Below are positions 11,208 to 21,837 of a DNA stretch of 64,000 bases, in pieces. The notes below the pieces were generated by a model, which was not told the DNA's origin, made no database searches, and saw only the letters and a list, made by a program, of their open reading frames with translations. The translations under genes were made by a program, and so were the position numbers. The stretch is taken from contig NW_026570457.1 of NCBI RefSeq assembly GCF_019649055.1, positions 1-64,000 on the forward strand, given 5' to 3'. Numbering within the stretch: position 1 is the stretch's first letter; every line of letters starts with the position of its first letter. Source of the DNA: Paramacrobiotus metropolitanus. Lineage: Eukaryota; Tardigrada; Eutardigrada; Parachela; Macrobiotidae.

Positions 11208-13504
11208 TCCGCCTTGTTTAATCTGCGGCTACCGTACGCCACCACACGTTCTCGGTCCTCTTCATCCCTTTGGACTACCACGACACCAATTGCGTAAGCC
11301 GATGCATCTGGATGGACTTCAATGTCACGGTCAGCGTCGAAGTGAACCAGCACAGGGGCAGTGCATAAAGCTTGCCGCATCGCGTCAAACGCCATCTGTT
11401 GTTCTTCGGACCACTCGAAAGGAACATCTTTCTTCGTCAGCCGGGTCAGCGGCTCCACTATCGCCGAGAATCCCTTGATGAATCGACGATAGTACCCGCA
11501 GAGGCCCAGGAATGATCGGCACGCTTTCAGTGTCACAGGACGTGGGAAATTCTGTACCGCCGTGACTTTTTCGGGATCTGGTTCAATGCCTTCTGGGGTG
11601 ACAATGAATCCCAAAACTTTGCAGCGTGACTTCAAAAAGTGGCACTTACTGGGTTTGAGAATCAATCCGTAACGACGGAACCGAGTACAAATCTCTCCGA
11701 CGACTTCTTTGTGTTCTTCCAGTGTTTCGTGTCCACACACAACATCGTCGAGGAAACAAAACATATTCTTGAACAGCATTCCGTGCAGGACATCATTCAT
11801 CGTTCGCTGAAAGTGTGCCGGGGCGTTGCGTAAACCGAAGCATACCACATTATACTCGTACAGACCACCGGCTGCTTGAAATGCTGTAATGGGCTTCGAC
11901 TCCTCAGCTAATGGCATCTGCCAGAAACCTGACTGCAGATCCATTGTGGTAATATACTTGGCCTTGGAGAGCACCTGCAGACAGTCATCCACGTTGGGGA
12001 GTGGGTACCGGGCGGCTACCGTAACCGCGTTGACACCTCGCATGTCAGAGCACATCCGCTTGGCTGCGCCGTGGTCCTTGTCGACCAGCATCGACGGTGA
12101 GCACCAGCTGCTCTTTGAACGCCTTATTACTCCTTTTGCCAACATGTCCTTAATCTGACGCTCCATCTCTTCGAATTCTTTTGGAGTTCTTTGGTACTGA
12201 CCTTGGTAGCGTGGTTTCGTGCCGGGTTGCAGCACAATCTTGAATGGCTCCACTTTGGCCATTCCCATCATCTTGTCTTCTGTATGGAACAGATCGGAAA
12301 ACTGTTCCAGGAAGGCCGAAAACTCCTCCACTTTATCCTGTGTACGGGCGTCACCAATATCGAATTGAGTAATCGGGACTTTAGGCCAAGAATAGTCCCA
12401 GTTGTCCATATCCAGCTCATGGACACCGTCCATTGCGACCGCCAGTCTGCGCTGCTGAAGGACTTGTCCACCACCAGTCTGCTGATGAAGGAGTGCCATC
12501 ATAAACGCCTTCATTCTTGGCTGCAGCCTTGCCGCTTCCCGCTGCGCCGGGACTGTTGCTGCAGCAGTAGTAACTTGCCCCTTTGGTTGCCCCTGTGGCT
12601 GTCCGTTGCGGTGCACAGCGGTGTTACCAAACTTGCCGGTTACCTTTGTCGCTGCTGGTTGACCACGGCTGGAGGTTGGCTGACCGGCATCGCCGCTTCT
12701 CTTCATTGTGGACATCTGCTTCAACTGCTCCTCCTTGGACAGTCCGAGCGTTGATCGTTGCACTTCGGTGAGTCCTCTTGTCAACACGTAGTCGCTTGGT
12801 CCAAGCAACCTGTTGTTTGCAACATCAACCAATATGCCGGGTATACCGGTAACATTGCACCCGATCATCGCGTCATATTTGCCGCTGTTAAACCCGTCGA
12901 ATACCTGGAATGGTATGGTTCCCTTCAACCCACATACCTCCACTTCCAAGAAGACACGGCCGGTTGTGCGTACCACGCGGTTGTCGGCCATCGTGACCTC
13001 GACACTGTCCGGCATCACTTCGCATCCCATGCCGCGCACAAAACTCATGTTGACCACTGACAAGCTGGCACCGGTATCCACCAATGCAGTAGCAGGTCGT
13101 CCGTTTATACGAATGGGCATTATGGGTACACACCCTGACATCTGTAGCGGCTCTTGTGCAGGTCCAAACGTCTTGGTATCTGACTGCATCTCCGCCCTGT
13201 GGTGCTTCACGGTCATCATAGCAAACGTCTGCCATGGGTTCTGCCGGCGTCCTCTTTGACGCTGCATACGTAGTCCTTGCTGATACCGATCAGCATACGT
13301 AGCATCCGGATCATCCAAGCTGAATATGCCGGTTGGCCCGATCCGGGTGGACACTGGCTGCCTCCGCGCTGTCCCCTGTGGTGATCCCTGTGCTGTCCCT
13401 AGTGCTGACCGGTCGCTGCGCCACGCGCTTCGGGCTCCGGTATCCAGATCCACTGGGACCACTCCGATCCACCACATGCCTGTTGCGTACCCGAACAACA
13501 ACAT
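11117..13504 (-). CDS. Protease, reverse transcriptase and RNase H of element 1
   Basis: An aspartic protease active site appears as ALVDTGASLSVV, followed by a flap-like region. Reverse transcriptase follows with DMRGVNAVTV, TTMDLQSGFWQM, CFGLRNAPAHFQR and the catalytic box CFLDDVV, where Tyr of YxDD is Phe. RNase H starts at EVHPDASAYAIG. The beginning (first 60 residues or so) is not recognisable and may not be the native frame. The frame is lost at the end of RNase H near 11120-11200. Confidence 0.88.
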   Translation of the reverse strand: MLLFGYATGMWWIGVVPVDLDTGARSAWRSDRSALGTAQGSPQGTARRQPVSTRIGPTGIFSLDDPDATYADRYQQGLRMQRQRGRRQNPWQTFAMMTVKHHRAEMQSDTKTFGPAQEPLQMSGCVPIMPIRINGRPATALVDTGASLSVVNMSFVRGMGCEVMPDSVEVTMADNRVVRTTGRVFLEVEVCGLKGTIPFQVFDGFNSGKYDAMIGCNVTGIPGILVDVANNRLLGPSDYVLTRGLTEVQRSTLGLSKEEQLKQMSTMKRSGDAGQPTSSRGQPAATKVTGKFGNTAVHRNGQPQGQPKGQVTTAAATVPAQREAARLQPRMKAFMMALLHQQTGGGQVLQQRRLAVAMDGVHELDMDNWDYSWPKVPITQFDIGDARTQDKVEEFSAFLEQFSDLFHTEDKMMGMAKVEPFKIVLQPGTKPRYQGQYQRTPKEFEEMERQIKDMLAKGVIRRSKSSWCSPSMLVDKDHGAAKRMCSDMRGVNAVTVAARYPLPNVDDCLQVLSKAKYITTMDLQSGFWQMPLAEESKPITAFQAAGGLYEYNVVCFGLRNAPAHFQRTMNDVLHGMLFKNMFCFLDDVVCGHETLEEHKEVVGEICTRFRRYGLILKPSKCHFLKSRCKVLGFIVTPEGIEPDPEKVTAVQNFPRPVTLKACRSFLGLCGYYRRFIKGFSAIVEPLTRLTKKDVPFEWSEEQQMAFDAMRQALCTAPVLVHFDADRDIEVHPDASAYAIGVVVVQRDEEDRERVVAYGSRRLNKAECNYIPPLNGSASRLYTPVRSFGIIYWGVW

Positions 13505-13811
13505 CGTGGTCCTGCAGTCTCTTCAGCGTCTTCCGTGGTCGCGGGACTTGGTGACGTTGCCAATCCACTGCGCCTAGACGATCAAACACACTGCGACGTT
13601 GTTCTCCAATTGAGACGTTTACCACATGGACCACGCGGTGGCCACTTGGCTGGTGACCATCATCTTCGCTGTATATCCCGCGGCCTTGGATGCGGTGTCC
13701 CCTTGGGACGCTTCGACGACCTCCTCTGAGCTGAGCTGCTGCCGGTCCCAGCATGCATTGGACGTGCTGCTCCCACTGGTTGTTGGCCCGCATTGCGCCT
13801 CCTCCACGTGC

Positions 13812-13915
13812 GCCTCCATGCGCGCCTCCATGCGCGCCTCCATGCGCGCCTCCATGCGCGCCTCCATGCGCGCCTCCATGCGCGCCTCCATGTGCGCCTC
13901 CATGCGCGGCTCCTT
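13812..13915. repeat. 12-bp tandem repeat in the gag-pol junction of element 1
   Basis: About nine copies of TCCATGCGCGCC, nearly perfect. Being a multiple of three, the array keeps any reading frame open; on the minus strand it encodes repeated GGAH or RMEA depending on frame. It lies where the element's frame is unclear, so it may reflect slippage in a low-constraint linker. Confidence 0.85.
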
Positions 13916-13955
13916 CGTCAGCCCGTTGTCGTCCGCCATCCATACACGCGCGCAC

Positions 13956-15270
13956 TTACGCTCGTTGCCCTGCGCTACCTTGAACATGCATTGCATAATA
14001 CATGTGTGCTTCATTATCATGTAGCGGTAAACTGTTCCAACCATAGAATCCGATACTTGCCGTCTCATTAACACCCCCAGGTGACCCGCCGGCAGCCGGC
14101 GACATTGCTGACAACGTTTCTGTTTCAAAACGTCTGCCCGCTGTCCCAGCTGTGGCTCCGATCGTGGTGTTTCTTCCAGTTGCGCACCGTTCCGTAGTAC
14201 CAACTTCCGCTGCATCGGTAATGATCATCGATTTGGCCTGTGCAGGTCCATTGCCACTGAACTTGGCCTTATTCTTCGGGCAGTCTTTAATCAGGTGATC
14301 CGAGCTGTCGCAGTTATAGCAGCGCTTTCCGCTGACAGACCTAGCGCCGCCTCTTCCGCCTGCGCCACCGTTTCCACCGTGACCTCCGCGACCGCCTCTG
14401 AACCTGCCGCCGCTGCTGCCGCGCCATCCGCTGCCACTGCCACCACCACTGTGGTCGCTGTTTCCGGCGCCGCTTGAATCTCCGCTTCCGTCCGCATCTC
14501 TGCCGTACCGCTTCCATTTGTTGAAGCGGTTGCCGCCGTGCTGTGCGCCGCCTGCGCCACTTGATTCGGAGTGAGACGATCCACCACGACCGTCATTTCC
14601 GCGATTCTTCCGCTCCAAACGGATCGCCTCCGAAACGCACTGAAGATCGGACAGGAAGGACATCGGTGTCTTTGCCTTTGACAGCGCGACACGCGACAGA
14701 TACTCGGGCAGCAGTCCGTTACGAAGTTTGGCGATGAGAGTGTCATCCTCCATGCTGCGGTCATATCTGTAACACAAAGTCACAATATCGTTATAATAAT
14801 CCTCCAGCGCCTCATCCCGCTTTTGCTTCCGTTGCGCGATTTGGATCTTCAGCTGATTCTTGTAATCCTCGGTTTTGGGAGCGCGTGGTTATTGCTGCCT
14901 TGAACTCCCGCCAGGTGTTGTATGGCTGCCGGGTGCCGTCATCGGTGACTCTGTCCCACCAGATAGCGGCAGTTGACGCAAGTAGGATAGATGCTTGGGT
15001 TATCCTTCGCTCGTCGTCCCAGCGTTGCGCCAATGCCATGGTCTCAAATCGGCGCAGCCATGCCACAACGTCGTCTTTCGCCAATCCCTGGAACACCTCC
15101 AATGTCCGCGCTGGTCCGGCTAGGTGCAACGTATCCAGTTCTGCTGCCAGCTCACGAGGACTGAGGAGTTGCGCGGTTCCCGTGCTTGATGATGTATGCG
15201 TTGCCGTCGTTATTGGCTGGGAGGTGTAGGTGGGCGTGTGGGTAGATGTAGTGGTTCCACTTGTAGACAT
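13956..15270 (-). pseudogene. gag of element 1, frame-broken
   Basis: The N-terminal part (15270-14812) contains a capsid-like helical region with AWLRRFETMALAQRW and IWWDRVTDD. The second part (from about 14880 to 13956) continues the capsid region, then a glycine/arginine-rich stretch, then one CCHC zinc knuckle, CYNCDSSDHLIKDCP (C-x2-C-x4-H-x4-C). The two parts are in different frames. The offset sits near 14870-14885 and equals a single base, so it is either an inactivating indel, an assembly error or a frameshift signal. Gag would form the particle and package the element RNA. Confidence 0.8.
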
Positions 15271-15553
15271 TCTGGCAACCTACGTAATTATCATGGGAAC
15301 GGCAAGGTATTTACTCACGTTTCGTTCCGGACTGTGGACAACGTTGGAAACAAGGGGCAGATAAAACCACAAAATCGGCCTGATGATAATCCACAATGTG
15401 TCACAACACACAGGAATATGATCAACAGGGTAAATTGCAAATTATTAGACTGAAAACTTCCACTGCTGCGTATCGTATACACAGCGAAAACTGACGTACC
15501 GCGTATCAGGAATTAATGGCAATTATTAAAATCCCAAACTCCTACCGTTTCCT

Positions 15554-15571
15554 GAATCGGTTTCGGCACCA
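15554..15571 (-). promoter_or_regulatory. Candidate primer-binding site of element 1
   Basis: On the element strand, three bases after the 5' LTR, the sequence reads TGGTGCCGAAACCGATTC. It starts with TGG as expected for pairing with a tRNA 3' CCA end. I do not recognise which tRNA it fits. Confidence 0.65.
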
Positions 15572-15574
15572 ATA

Positions 15575-15980
15575 TGTTACCCGTATCTACGCAGCTACGT
15601 CAATGACCTTTTACGATATCCCGTAACAACGATGTTTAGTCGTTTAATACCGTAAGCGTATTCTGCACAGATCGTAAAGTCAGAATGATTCCATCATTTC
15701 CGCCAAAAGCACACTACCACAAAATGAGACCGTCTAGCCACATGCCAATGCATACAGTTCACAACGTTTCCAAGGACATTCCTCTCCGTTATCACACTTC
15801 CCAACATACCACCCAAGACTATCGATACACTTCCCATGAAGAATGAAAGTTAGTTATGCAATAGCATGAACAACAGGTGCACGCGCCGGTCATGCGCATC
15901 CACGCATCCACACGCGACTGGCAGCGCGTTGTTAGTATTAGCGGTTCCCCTTGGGACGCGTTATGAGCGTTTAGCGGCTA
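15575..15980 (-). repeat. LTR of element 1 (5' LTR on the element strand)
   Basis: 406 bp, identical by eye to 6634-7039. It is followed on the element strand by the candidate primer-binding site and preceded by the right copy of the 372-bp host block. Confidence 0.9.
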
Positions 15981-16352
15981 CTTTTTCCTTCAAAGATGTC
16001 ATGAATACAGTGAAAATTAGATGAATCAGTGAAAAGTCAGTACTTCCTGTAAAGCACTGACACGTGTACCTTGGGCTGCCCAGATGCCGCGAATACATAA
16101 AACTAGATGAATTAGTAAAAAGTCAGTACGTCATGTAAAAACACAGCCGCACTTTGCGCTTGCTTTTTTCGGCTAGTTTTTTTGGAAAACGGCTCGGTTC
16201 ACATACTCATTAGCAATGCATTAATCAGGTGACAGATAGAACACTCTGATGCCGTGAGTCAGTGAATTAGTAATCCGGGAATTTAGTAATCCGACCGTGA
16301 ATCCGGGAACTGGTGAAGAGCAGTGTCCACACGCAGATAATAATAAACCCTG
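15981..16352. repeat. 372-bp host block, right copy, abutting the LTR
   Basis: Same sequence and orientation as 6262-6633. It starts at the very base after the right LTR and ends AATAAACCCTG, where unique sequence (GAAATCGG) begins. See the finding on the unusual duplication. Confidence 0.9.
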
Positions 16353-16439
16353 GAAATCGGAATCGGAAACTGGTATTGGGAAACACCATAATAGATGGGA
16401 CTGGTATTTCGTAATGGGAATGGGAAAACGAACATTTTC

Positions 16440-16532
16440 GCAAGAAAAACGCAGACGAAGCCGAAGCAGTTTCTTGTATATAAACACATTATTCTATACA
16501 AGAAACAGCGGAGCTTCGCCTCCGCGTTTCTT
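16440..16532. repeat. Imperfect inverted repeat, about 93 bp
   Basis: The core arms are 16466-16480 and 16495-16509 (TTTCTTGTATA against its inverse, 14-base loop). They extend outward with mismatches to AAGAAA...CGAAGC on the left and GCTTCG...TTTCTT on the right. A smaller GC-rich hairpin, GCGGAG-CTTCGC-CTCCGC, lies inside the right arm. It looks like a short palindromic element next to the duplicated host block. Confidence 0.6.
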
Positions 16533-16955
16533 CTGGTCCAAAACTGGTGTGAGCGAATAGTTTCGTTTAATTACTTTGTAATTAAAAAATAGCGTTAATT
16601 GCCTTAGCAGTTATTGTACAACTTGTTAAGCAAGGCCTCTAGGTCGTGCTGTTGATCGATGATGTTGGTTATCAAACAATTGTAAACAACCACCGGTGGA
16701 CTGGACAGTGGCGGTAGCCCGGTTTTTGTGGTGGTATTTCGAACAGCGGTGCCTGTATTTTTGCCGGGCAAGTGCGGACTCATTCACTCACAAACCTAGT
16801 ATGCAGTCGTTAATGTATGACATATGTATGAGTAGGACGGTAATTTTGGTAACTACAAGTAGCATCTACAAAATGCATAAAGGCAAGCATACAAAACTAG
16901 GGAATATTAAAAAAATTACAGAGTCTGTAATAATCAACTTGTATCGCTGTCAGTA

Positions 16956-18389
16956 TTATTTTTGTAATGCAACAATGTACTCCACTACTGGGATTAGGAG
17001 AGAAAAGGGGGCTTTCCCGCAGAACTTGAAGTTTTCATCCTTCCACTCCGTGAACACTTTCTCTGGCACCATCACATCCGCGATATTAACCGACCATTCC
17101 TCACCATCTCGAAGATGCACAATCTCTTCCAGAAACATTATGCTTTCCGTTCCGTTAGTGTGCTCGTAGAAGAAGCCAGTATGTTGTCATGGTATCTTTT
17201 CCCTTTATCGCTTGCAGCCCTCTGGACTCGACAGCGAACTGGCGGAAGTTCTCCAAAAGTAACTGGCTGTGCGGACTTAAATGAATGTGTCCTGGCAAGC
17301 CGTGACTGCACATTCGGGAGGCCATGTTGATTGTGTCGCCCAATCTGTCACAAAAAGATGCTGAGAATTTTGGCTCCAAAGTTCTCCTTCGTCGAGTGCT
17401 TTCGAATGCGTAATATTCGCAGTAATATTTGCTCAAAAAGCAAAATGCGTTATAAGCTTAATATTCGCAGTAATACTTGCTCAAATACTTGCTCAATTCC
17501 GCCTATGAGAATTATCAATAAGGAGAAATCCTATGACAAAGCTTACGTGCAGGCAGTAGCGGGGCCGTTTCAGCCCCATAAGTCCGGCGGCGCATGGACC
17601 TAAAAAACTGCTGTCATCGACGCAAAAATTTTACCTGCACTGACGACCACGCTGGTCCACGCGGCACAAAACTATCATGTTTACCGGAATGCACGCCAAT
17701 CCTAAATTGTAAATTCAGCAGAAAGGTCAACTGAGGTCTAGCCTCCATCAGCTTAGTCGCAAATCCCGCCATCCTTTCGATGTGGTTTTCTCCGATGCGC
17801 TCTGGCAGTCCACTCGCTACCTGCACAGGAATAAGCTTCTATCTGTGAGCAACCACAATTGGTCAACCTAATCGGTGAATACCATAAACGAATCCATAAC
17901 TGCCTCCACTTTGTAGACCTCGCACTCCGTTGACATTCTGTCGATGAAAGCTTCCGTGGCCGAGATCAAGGAAATCGTCATCTCAGGCGAACCATTTTTG
18001 ATAAAGTCAGCAAATCCATATAAATCAGCAAACTGAACTGTCACAGACTCAAAAACTTCGGCTAGAACTTTTTCGCCGGCGCAGGGGCAAGATGCAGCCA
18101 CACTGTTACAAATCATCGAGTTGAACACGTCGCTGCTGTTGCACAAAATAATCCTGCAAGAACAGTTCATTTCACAATACAACCCAACACAGCCTAAGCG
18201 TATAGTTACCGTTAGTATCAATCAGTTAATAATTCATTTGAAGCATACTCTGAGTTCTCCGCTGGCTAGCATGCGCTTCATGCGATCTAGCACTCCAACA
18301 GCGCCACGACGTTCTACGCTGACAGTAATGGCAGGAGCCTCACTGGTCTCCGGTGGTAGGTTTAGACACATGGTGGAATCTCTTGCCAT
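16956..18389 (-). pseudogene. BTB / guanylyl-cyclase chimera (copy A)
   Basis: Exon 1 (ATG at 18389, or MCLN at 18371) matches the five-exon BTB copies but stops at MLASGEL, losing the rest of the usual first exon. Exon 2 (18153-17883) starts like the BTB exon (ILCNSSDVFNSMICNSVAASCP), then runs without a break into a class III cyclase: GEKVLAEVFESVT, QFADLYGF, KVEAVMDSFM. Exon 3 (17820-17685) continues VASGLPERIGENH to FRIGVHSG; exon 4 (17599-17547) gives GPCAAGLMGLKRPRYCL; exon 5 (17372-17155) gives GDTINMASRM to TYWLL. Both metal-binding Asp, the guanine-selecting Glu and Cys, and Asn/Arg are present; Gly of the GD motif is Met. Exons 2-3 and 3-4 join in phase, but 1-2 and 4-5 do not with any GT-AG pair I could find. 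A remnant of the BTB-family C-terminus (NIADVMVPEKVFTEWK, 16956-17138) lies after the cyclase stop. Confidence 0.75.
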
Positions 18390-19780
18390 AAAACGCAAAA
18401 TCGAATCCCAATCCAGTGGAATTCTGAGCCATACAAAATTTCAGAAATGTGAGAAAAGGATTATGTATAAGTTATGAATGAATCTTATATTTTATCTGTG
18501 GCCAGGTGGAATGAGTGTGTGTACTGTGTAGTATTTAAAGCAGGTGCGCTGGAGATTAGCACCGGAAGCAATACATACGGACAAAACGCTGCTTCACGGT
18601 GGCTGCCATGTCCTTCAACTGTCATTCAGACGAGCGCCCTGAATGTTTCGCAAGATTCAAGTCCGCCTATTCATTGTCTGTTGGGTGAAGGATCGAAGAC
18701 AGACCATTCAAATGCAAGTTTTTGTAATTACAACTGCATAAAATTAACTGCCATTCTGAGGCATACTCGGTGTGATATCTTCACCCCACGACTTCCCGTG
18801 CCCGATTCCATTTAAATTAAACTGTCAAAAAGGTAATTGCCGATCGAACACATAATTAAGCTTCATCCGAGAAAGCAATTTTTTTTTCAGAATCTGCGAG
18901 CCGTAGATCACTGCGACACCAGCGGGGGCCGACGTGTTTGTTTGCCATATTTTATAATTACCAGTCTAGTGTCATCAAAGCGCTTTCGATTGTAAAACAT
19001 TATAACCTGGACGAGTTTCAATGGCCAGTCGGCCTGCGTGCGCTTGTATGGTAAGCCTCGCAAAGGTCATCCAGTTGAGTTAATTTTCCTTCGGTCAAAA
19101 TACATCTAAATGCAAAAAAAACATTGTGTTTTACTGCGAAAAATTCTTTACTTGTACAGCAATTGCAAAGAAAAGTGTTCAAAAACGCTTAACGCTGTTA
19201 CGCTACTGTGAAACAAGCGCTTTGAGTATCTCAAGCGGAAACATGGAAATCGGCAGGACGCTTCCTTGCTACACAGGCAATTTTTCAGCTTGCAGACAAG
19301 CCACGCGGCTAATAAGAAGTAACTCGCGCCACCTGAACGCCGCGCCGGATTCCTGACTCGTCGTTCGATTGTAAAAGACGATGTCTTCAAAATTTTTATT
19401 CAAAAATTGTTTTTGTATTTCAAGTTGGAAATTCTTCAGATCAGAGCTTTACGAGTACCAAAAATACACTGTGATTCTTTTCCGTGATGATTTAGCGCAC
19501 GCCTTGATCACCTGAGTTTTCTTGACTTCTTCTGAACACAACGAAATTTTACTGATCGTACAGTATCCCATCAACCAAATTTGTTAAGCATAAGACAAAA
19601 TACTATTCCGATATCATGACAATTGTTTAACTACTTTGAGTTCTGAAACCATGTACAATGTCAAAGACGTTTCTCCACGCATTCACTTGAGAAACACCAC
19701 TGTTATTATTTTAGAAGTCAGAAAATGACGTACCAACGCTCGGTGTGCATAGTGGCGTCCCAGTCAAGAGTTCAGGCAAG
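18390..19780. other. Intergenic, nothing coding recognised
   Basis: 18520-18640 resembles 28720-28810, upstream of copy D (shared GCACCGGAAGC, ACAAA, CGCTGC, GGCT blocks). This fits paralogous 5' flanks of copies A and D. The rest has no supported gene. Confidence 0.4.
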
Positions 19781-21837
19781 TCAAGCGGCATCCCGTGTGC
19801 GCTTTCTCGTTGATGGGGCAGTTGTCTTCCGGTTGCTGCCCTGGTCATTGGCTTTTTTCCACGTTTCTACTCGATCATGTTCCACGAAAACTTGACGGAA
19901 CTTAACTTTCTGTTCTTTGCGGCCCACTTTAATAATGTGGTAATCCCCGTCCAACCTGACATATCGAGCCTCCTTATAACGACCCTTACTACCGGGAATC
20001 GGGGTGCGAACGTGCTGATTGGCAGTTAAGATATCCGAAGCTCTGATTAAGTTCTTTGTCGGCACGAGGTAGACCTGACTGCTGTTTTTAGAGCGAACGA
20101 AGACTGATGATCCTCGTGTTCCGATCACAACAGCCGGGCGCCAGTTTGGCTGCCGTTTGATGAAGATCTCTTCCTTGTGCCGGAAGCCCATGCCTCCGAC
20201 ACGAATGACCGGGGACCGGCGGGGATGGGTGGGGAAGCGGTGTTTGTGGTGCCGCATCTCCATTAACGCCGATGCCTCCAACAATCCATTCTATACACAA
20301 ACCAACGTTATTTAAACATTTACCTGTGATGCACAACCGAAACGCAGTAATCTTAGGCCTTGTCCCGAATTCGATGCGAATCTCGCTATGGTACGGTTGC
20401 TCAACCGCACGAGGTGGCTGTATGCAGTGGCCACGCCTACAGATACGGTACGCGAAGCCACCTCGCGAGGTGGAGTTGCTGTATCGCAACGAGATTCGCT
20501 TTGAATTCGGGACGAGGCCTTACAGTTACTCGTCCCATAACTCTGCACGACTTAGTTAATTTACACATAAGTCAGCGAAATTTCTTAGTTCTCGAGCTTG
20601 GCTGGATCATCGGCAAAGATCCAGCAAAAACAAGTACATTCTTACATCTGCAGGTAAGTCGGCCACTTGCATGACCGTCATGACTGGGAAGCGGATCAAG
20701 TAAAACAGTTCGCCCAGGGCCTCGCGCCGGTTAGCGGGTGTGGGCTCCAAATTGCTCCGAGTACAAGCAGTCACTGCCCATCTGCGAAAACAGCACGGCC
20801 TTCGTTCGCCAGTTGCATGGGTCCCAGGTTTTAAACACGTCTGCAATCTGTCTGTAGCTACGGGTAGACCTTACCGATCCACAGCCATACAAATGAGGTT
20901 CTCGTCGGCAAATAGCGTGTCACGTTCCAAAATAGTACGCAGCGTGCTGGGCTGTAGTTCACTGAATTGTTCTGTTTGGAAGAGTTCCTTGCAGTGCACA
21001 TCCACGTAATGCAGACAGTTTTCTGTGACACTTTCGAATCCAACAGCCCAGGTCAGTGCCTGCACAAAAATCAAATACCGTAAAGGTCAAGCCGGGAGAC
21101 TACTGTGAAGTGCAAGGCATGAACAAGAGCAGACATGTACATGTTCCAGATGCAGGAGGTATCGGACGGTACTGCCGCGGTCCGCGATGAGATTTTGCAT
21201 GATATAATTAAGGCAGAAGTCAGCCAGCAGTGGCAAATCGTACTTGTCGGCACATTGCATTGTCGGATAGACATCATCCAATGTCACCTGCTTCTCGTTA
21301 GTATAGACGTACCTGTCGCAATACACATCCTTAACTTTTACCCACGGAAAACCTAGTTTCAGACAAACCAGCTTCTGCGCTGGTTCGTTGACACTTTAAT
21401 TCTGGACGGGTTCTTAACTGCGACAGATGTCGAAGTCATACTTACTTGAGCATATTTTCGAAGGCTTGAAAAGGGATATCCGGAATATCTATGGGACCGC
21501 TGCGGTTCTCCGGAAGGCTCCCGTTAAACATAGTGTAAAACACATCGCTGGCGCTGCTCAGCACGAACCTGTTCAAAAGTACGGACCAGCAAAGGATCGC
21601 ATTCATACAATTCGCAGTAGTACGGGGTTTAAGTGGAAACGGCTTGTGAGCTCAGTCAGCTCACTTGTGTGCTTTGAAGATTTTCGCTGGTCCGACATCC
21701 CGTCCTATGGAGAACTGCACGTCGCTGAGATCTCCGCTCTCCAACATGCGTTCCAACCGCTTGAGGACCCCGTCAATCTGGCCCCGTCGTGGGATGCTAG
21801 CTTTTGCTTTTGTCGAGCGTGGCGCTGCTTTCGACAT
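19781..21837 (-). CDS. BTB-BACK protein with Tudor-like C-terminal module (copy B, six exons)
   Basis: Exons 21837-21665, 21568-21446, 21312-21141, 21059-20875, 20781-20646 and 20290-19781 join in phase (1299 nt, 432 aa). I started at MSKAAPRST, aligned with the other copies, rather than at an upstream in-frame Met. Domains: BTB/POZ about residues 30-155 (LERMLESGDLSDVQFSIG, SSASDVFYTMFNGSLPE, CADKYDLPLLADFC), BACK about 155-262 (ENCLHYVDVHCKELF, LRTILERDTLFADENL, NLEPTPANRREALGELFYLIRFP), then the C-terminal module (FRHKEEIFIKRQPNWRPAVVIG, LIRASDIL, RVETWKKA) and basic tail RKRTRDAA. BTB-BACK proteins of the BTBD6 type usually act as CUL3 ligase adaptors in the cytoplasm or nucleus; that role is inferred. 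The last exon start is shortened compared with its relatives (NGLLEASALMEM), and intron 5 holds the hairpin at 20354-20521. Confidence 0.88.
20354..20521. repeat. Long hairpin (foldback) element in intron 5 of copy B
   Basis: The two halves are inverse copies: TAGGCCTTGTCCCGAATTC near the left end pairs with GAATTCGGGACGAGGCCTTA at the right end. Pairing continues through GCGAATCTCG and GCACGAGGTGGC/GCCACCTCGCGAGG towards the centre. About 168 bp in all with roughly 75-85 percent pairing by eye. It has no coding capacity and looks like a small MITE or foldback element. Confidence 0.75.

Larger units (their letters stand above)
6634..15980 (-). mobile_element. Element 1: Ty3/gypsy-class LTR retroelement with env-like gene
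   Basis: The 9.35-kb element reads on the minus strand in the order LTR, primer-binding site, gag, protease, reverse transcriptase, RNase H, integrase, env-like glycoprotein, polypurine tract, LTR. The order RT-RH-IN assigns it to Ty3/gypsy rather than copia. The coding part shifts frame at least four times (gag near 14880, the gag-pol junction at 13320-13960, RNase H near 11120-11200, integrase C-terminus near 9800-9970), so this copy as read cannot make its full set of proteins. No ordinary 4-6 bp target duplication is visible. Instead a 372-bp host block lies outside each LTR. Confidence 0.9.

Noticed and set aside
13619-14215. RMEA and AHGG repeat proteins in the 12-bp array
   Set aside because: They are different frame readings of the same tandem repeat; neither has domain support.
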